The notes under the pieces were generated by a model. It was not told the origin of the DNA, did not search any database, and saw only the letters and a list, made by a program, of their open reading frames with translations. Shown here piece after piece: positions 63,415 through 64,000 of a DNA stretch of 64,000 nt. This DNA is from Anammoximicrobium sp964645045 (GTDB lineage Bacteria; Planctomycetota; Planctomycetia; Pirellulales; Pirellulaceae), in contig CAZXYZ010000029.1 in the NCBI GenBank assembly GCA_964645045.1, positions 33,527-97,526 of the forward strand. Direction: 5' to 3'. Both the position numbers and the translations under genes were made by a program. Numbering within the stretch: position 1 is the stretch's first letter; every line of letters begins with the position of its first letter.

Positions 63415-64000
63415 ATGCGGATCATCGATTGTTACGTGCTGAAGTCCTTTCTGCGAGTGCTCGTCATTTGTTTCTTGAGTCTCACCGGGCTGTATATTGT
63501 CATCGACGCCTTTACGCACCTGGACGAGTTGCTGGACATTGCGGACAAGCAAGGCAGTTTGTTCGGACTGCTGGGCGAATACTACGGGGCCCGCGTGCTG
63601 GCCTTTTTCGACCGCACCAGCGCGCTGATGACGCTGGTCGCGGCGACGTTTGTCGCCACGTCGCTGCAACGTTCCAACGAACTGGCCGCCTTGATGGCCG
63701 CGGGGATTCCCAAGGTCCGCGTGGTCGCGCCTTTGATCGCTGCGGCACTGGTGGTCAGCCTGCTGGCGGCGGCAAACCGCGAACTGGGCATCCCTTCGTA
63801 TCGCGATCAGTTGATGCGCAACTCGCGGGATTGGGACGGCCGCGCCGAGAAGCGGCTTGATCCCCGCTACGACAACCGCACCGACATCCTGATCAGCGGT
63901 CACCACACGCTGGCCGCGGAGCAGTGCATCATCCAACCGGTGTTCCGCCGCCAGCCCGACCTGGGTTCATTCGGCTCGAACGTGTCCGCCGCCAAGGCAT
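63415..64000 (+). CDS. LptF/LptG-family lipopolysaccharide export permease (partial)
   Basis: The frame opens at ATG 63415 and runs off the right edge (195 codons seen). MRIIDCYVLKSFLRVLVICF, then LSLTGLYIVIDAFTHLDEL, is the first membrane segment of the YjgP/YjgQ (LptF/G) family. TSLQRSNELAALMAAGIP is the conserved coupling helix that contacts the LptB ATPase. Another membrane segment and the start of the periplasmic beta-jellyroll (YDNRTDILISG) follow. As part of the LptBFG transporter it extracts LPS from the inner membrane, consistent with a Gram-negative-type envelope. It lies 16 bp after the aminotransferase gene. Confidence 0.9.
   Translation, partial: MRIIDCYVLKSFLRVLVICFLSLTGLYIVIDAFTHLDELLDIADKQGSLFGLLGEYYGARVLAFFDRTSALMTLVAATFVATSLQRSNELAALMAAGIPKVRVVAPLIAAALVVSLLAAANRELGIPSYRDQLMRNSRDWDGRAEKRLDPRYDNRTDILISGHHTLAAEQCIIQPVFRRQPDLGSFGSNVSAAKA

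Noticed and set aside
1..64000. CRISPR arrays, tRNA and rRNA genes
   Set aside because: No series of regularly spaced identical direct repeats, and no tRNA cloverleaf or rRNA sequence, was recognised on reading; the repeats seen are palindromic elements.

Overview
The window looks like chromosomal DNA of a planctomycete (Planctomycetota, most likely order Pirellulales). It is GC-rich and holds family types typical of that group: secreted sulfatases, Tat-exported Gfo/Idh/MocA oxidoreductases, three HzsA-related propeller/cytochrome proteins, a Ser/Thr kinase with the planctomycete N-terminal extension, a BBP7/Lpg1974-type outer-membrane barrel, and very large secreted proteins of unknown function. 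The assignment rests on gene content and remembered family distributions. No rRNA or tRNA was seen.

Layout. 1-9502 (minus) holds giant exported proteins: a 1192-residue one and, overlapping it by 8 bp, an open frame of at least 1977 codons that runs off the left edge and looks like two paralogous genes fused through a palindromic repeat. 10018-13025 has a CFA-synthase-family methyltransferase, a sulfatase with unusual codon choice, and a scrap of another sulfatase. 13022-19970 (minus) is a probable catabolic cluster: SGNH hydrolase, two translationally coupled Gfo/Idh/MocA oxidoreductases, and a sulfatase fused to a nitrilase-type amidohydrolase. 20223-26536 is accessory: a DUF2887-type nuclease-like protein, the kinase, a toxin/antitoxin-like pair, and a graveyard of broken genes (kinase 3' end, HNH endonuclease, clamp-loader ATPase, hydroxypyruvate isomerase). 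26806-31027 carries carB and a GMP synthase subunit without its glutaminase domain. 31301-41995 has a KAS-III-like enzyme, an HzsA-related cytochrome, an MBL hydrolase, an FAD oxidoreductase coupled to a beta-propeller protein, an M14 peptidase and a small secreted protein. 42121-46260 is hrpA. 47452-50471 is an inorganic-carbon pair: beta-carbonic anhydrase plus a SulP transporter carrying a dead carbonic-anhydrase domain. 50776-57732 (minus) has two more HzsA-related proteins, a ceramidase-like hydrolase and a JAMM-protease/NTF2-like pair. 57942-64000 has the outer-membrane barrel, a release-factor-like protein, metK, an aminotransferase and the start of an LptF/G permease.

The most striking pattern is a set of short palindromic or MITE-like repeats. 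They lie between genes, but several also lie inside open frames without breaking them: in the hinge of the giant left-edge protein, in the kinase catalytic domain, and in the signal-peptide region of the third HzsA-related protein. A half copy sits at the guaA/carB junction beside a 31-bp duplication of the guaA 3' end. This resembles in principle the protein-coding palindromic elements of Rickettsia and is the best candidate here for something undescribed. The sulfatase-nitrilase fusion and the transporter with a pseudo-carbonic-anhydrase domain are the next most interesting.
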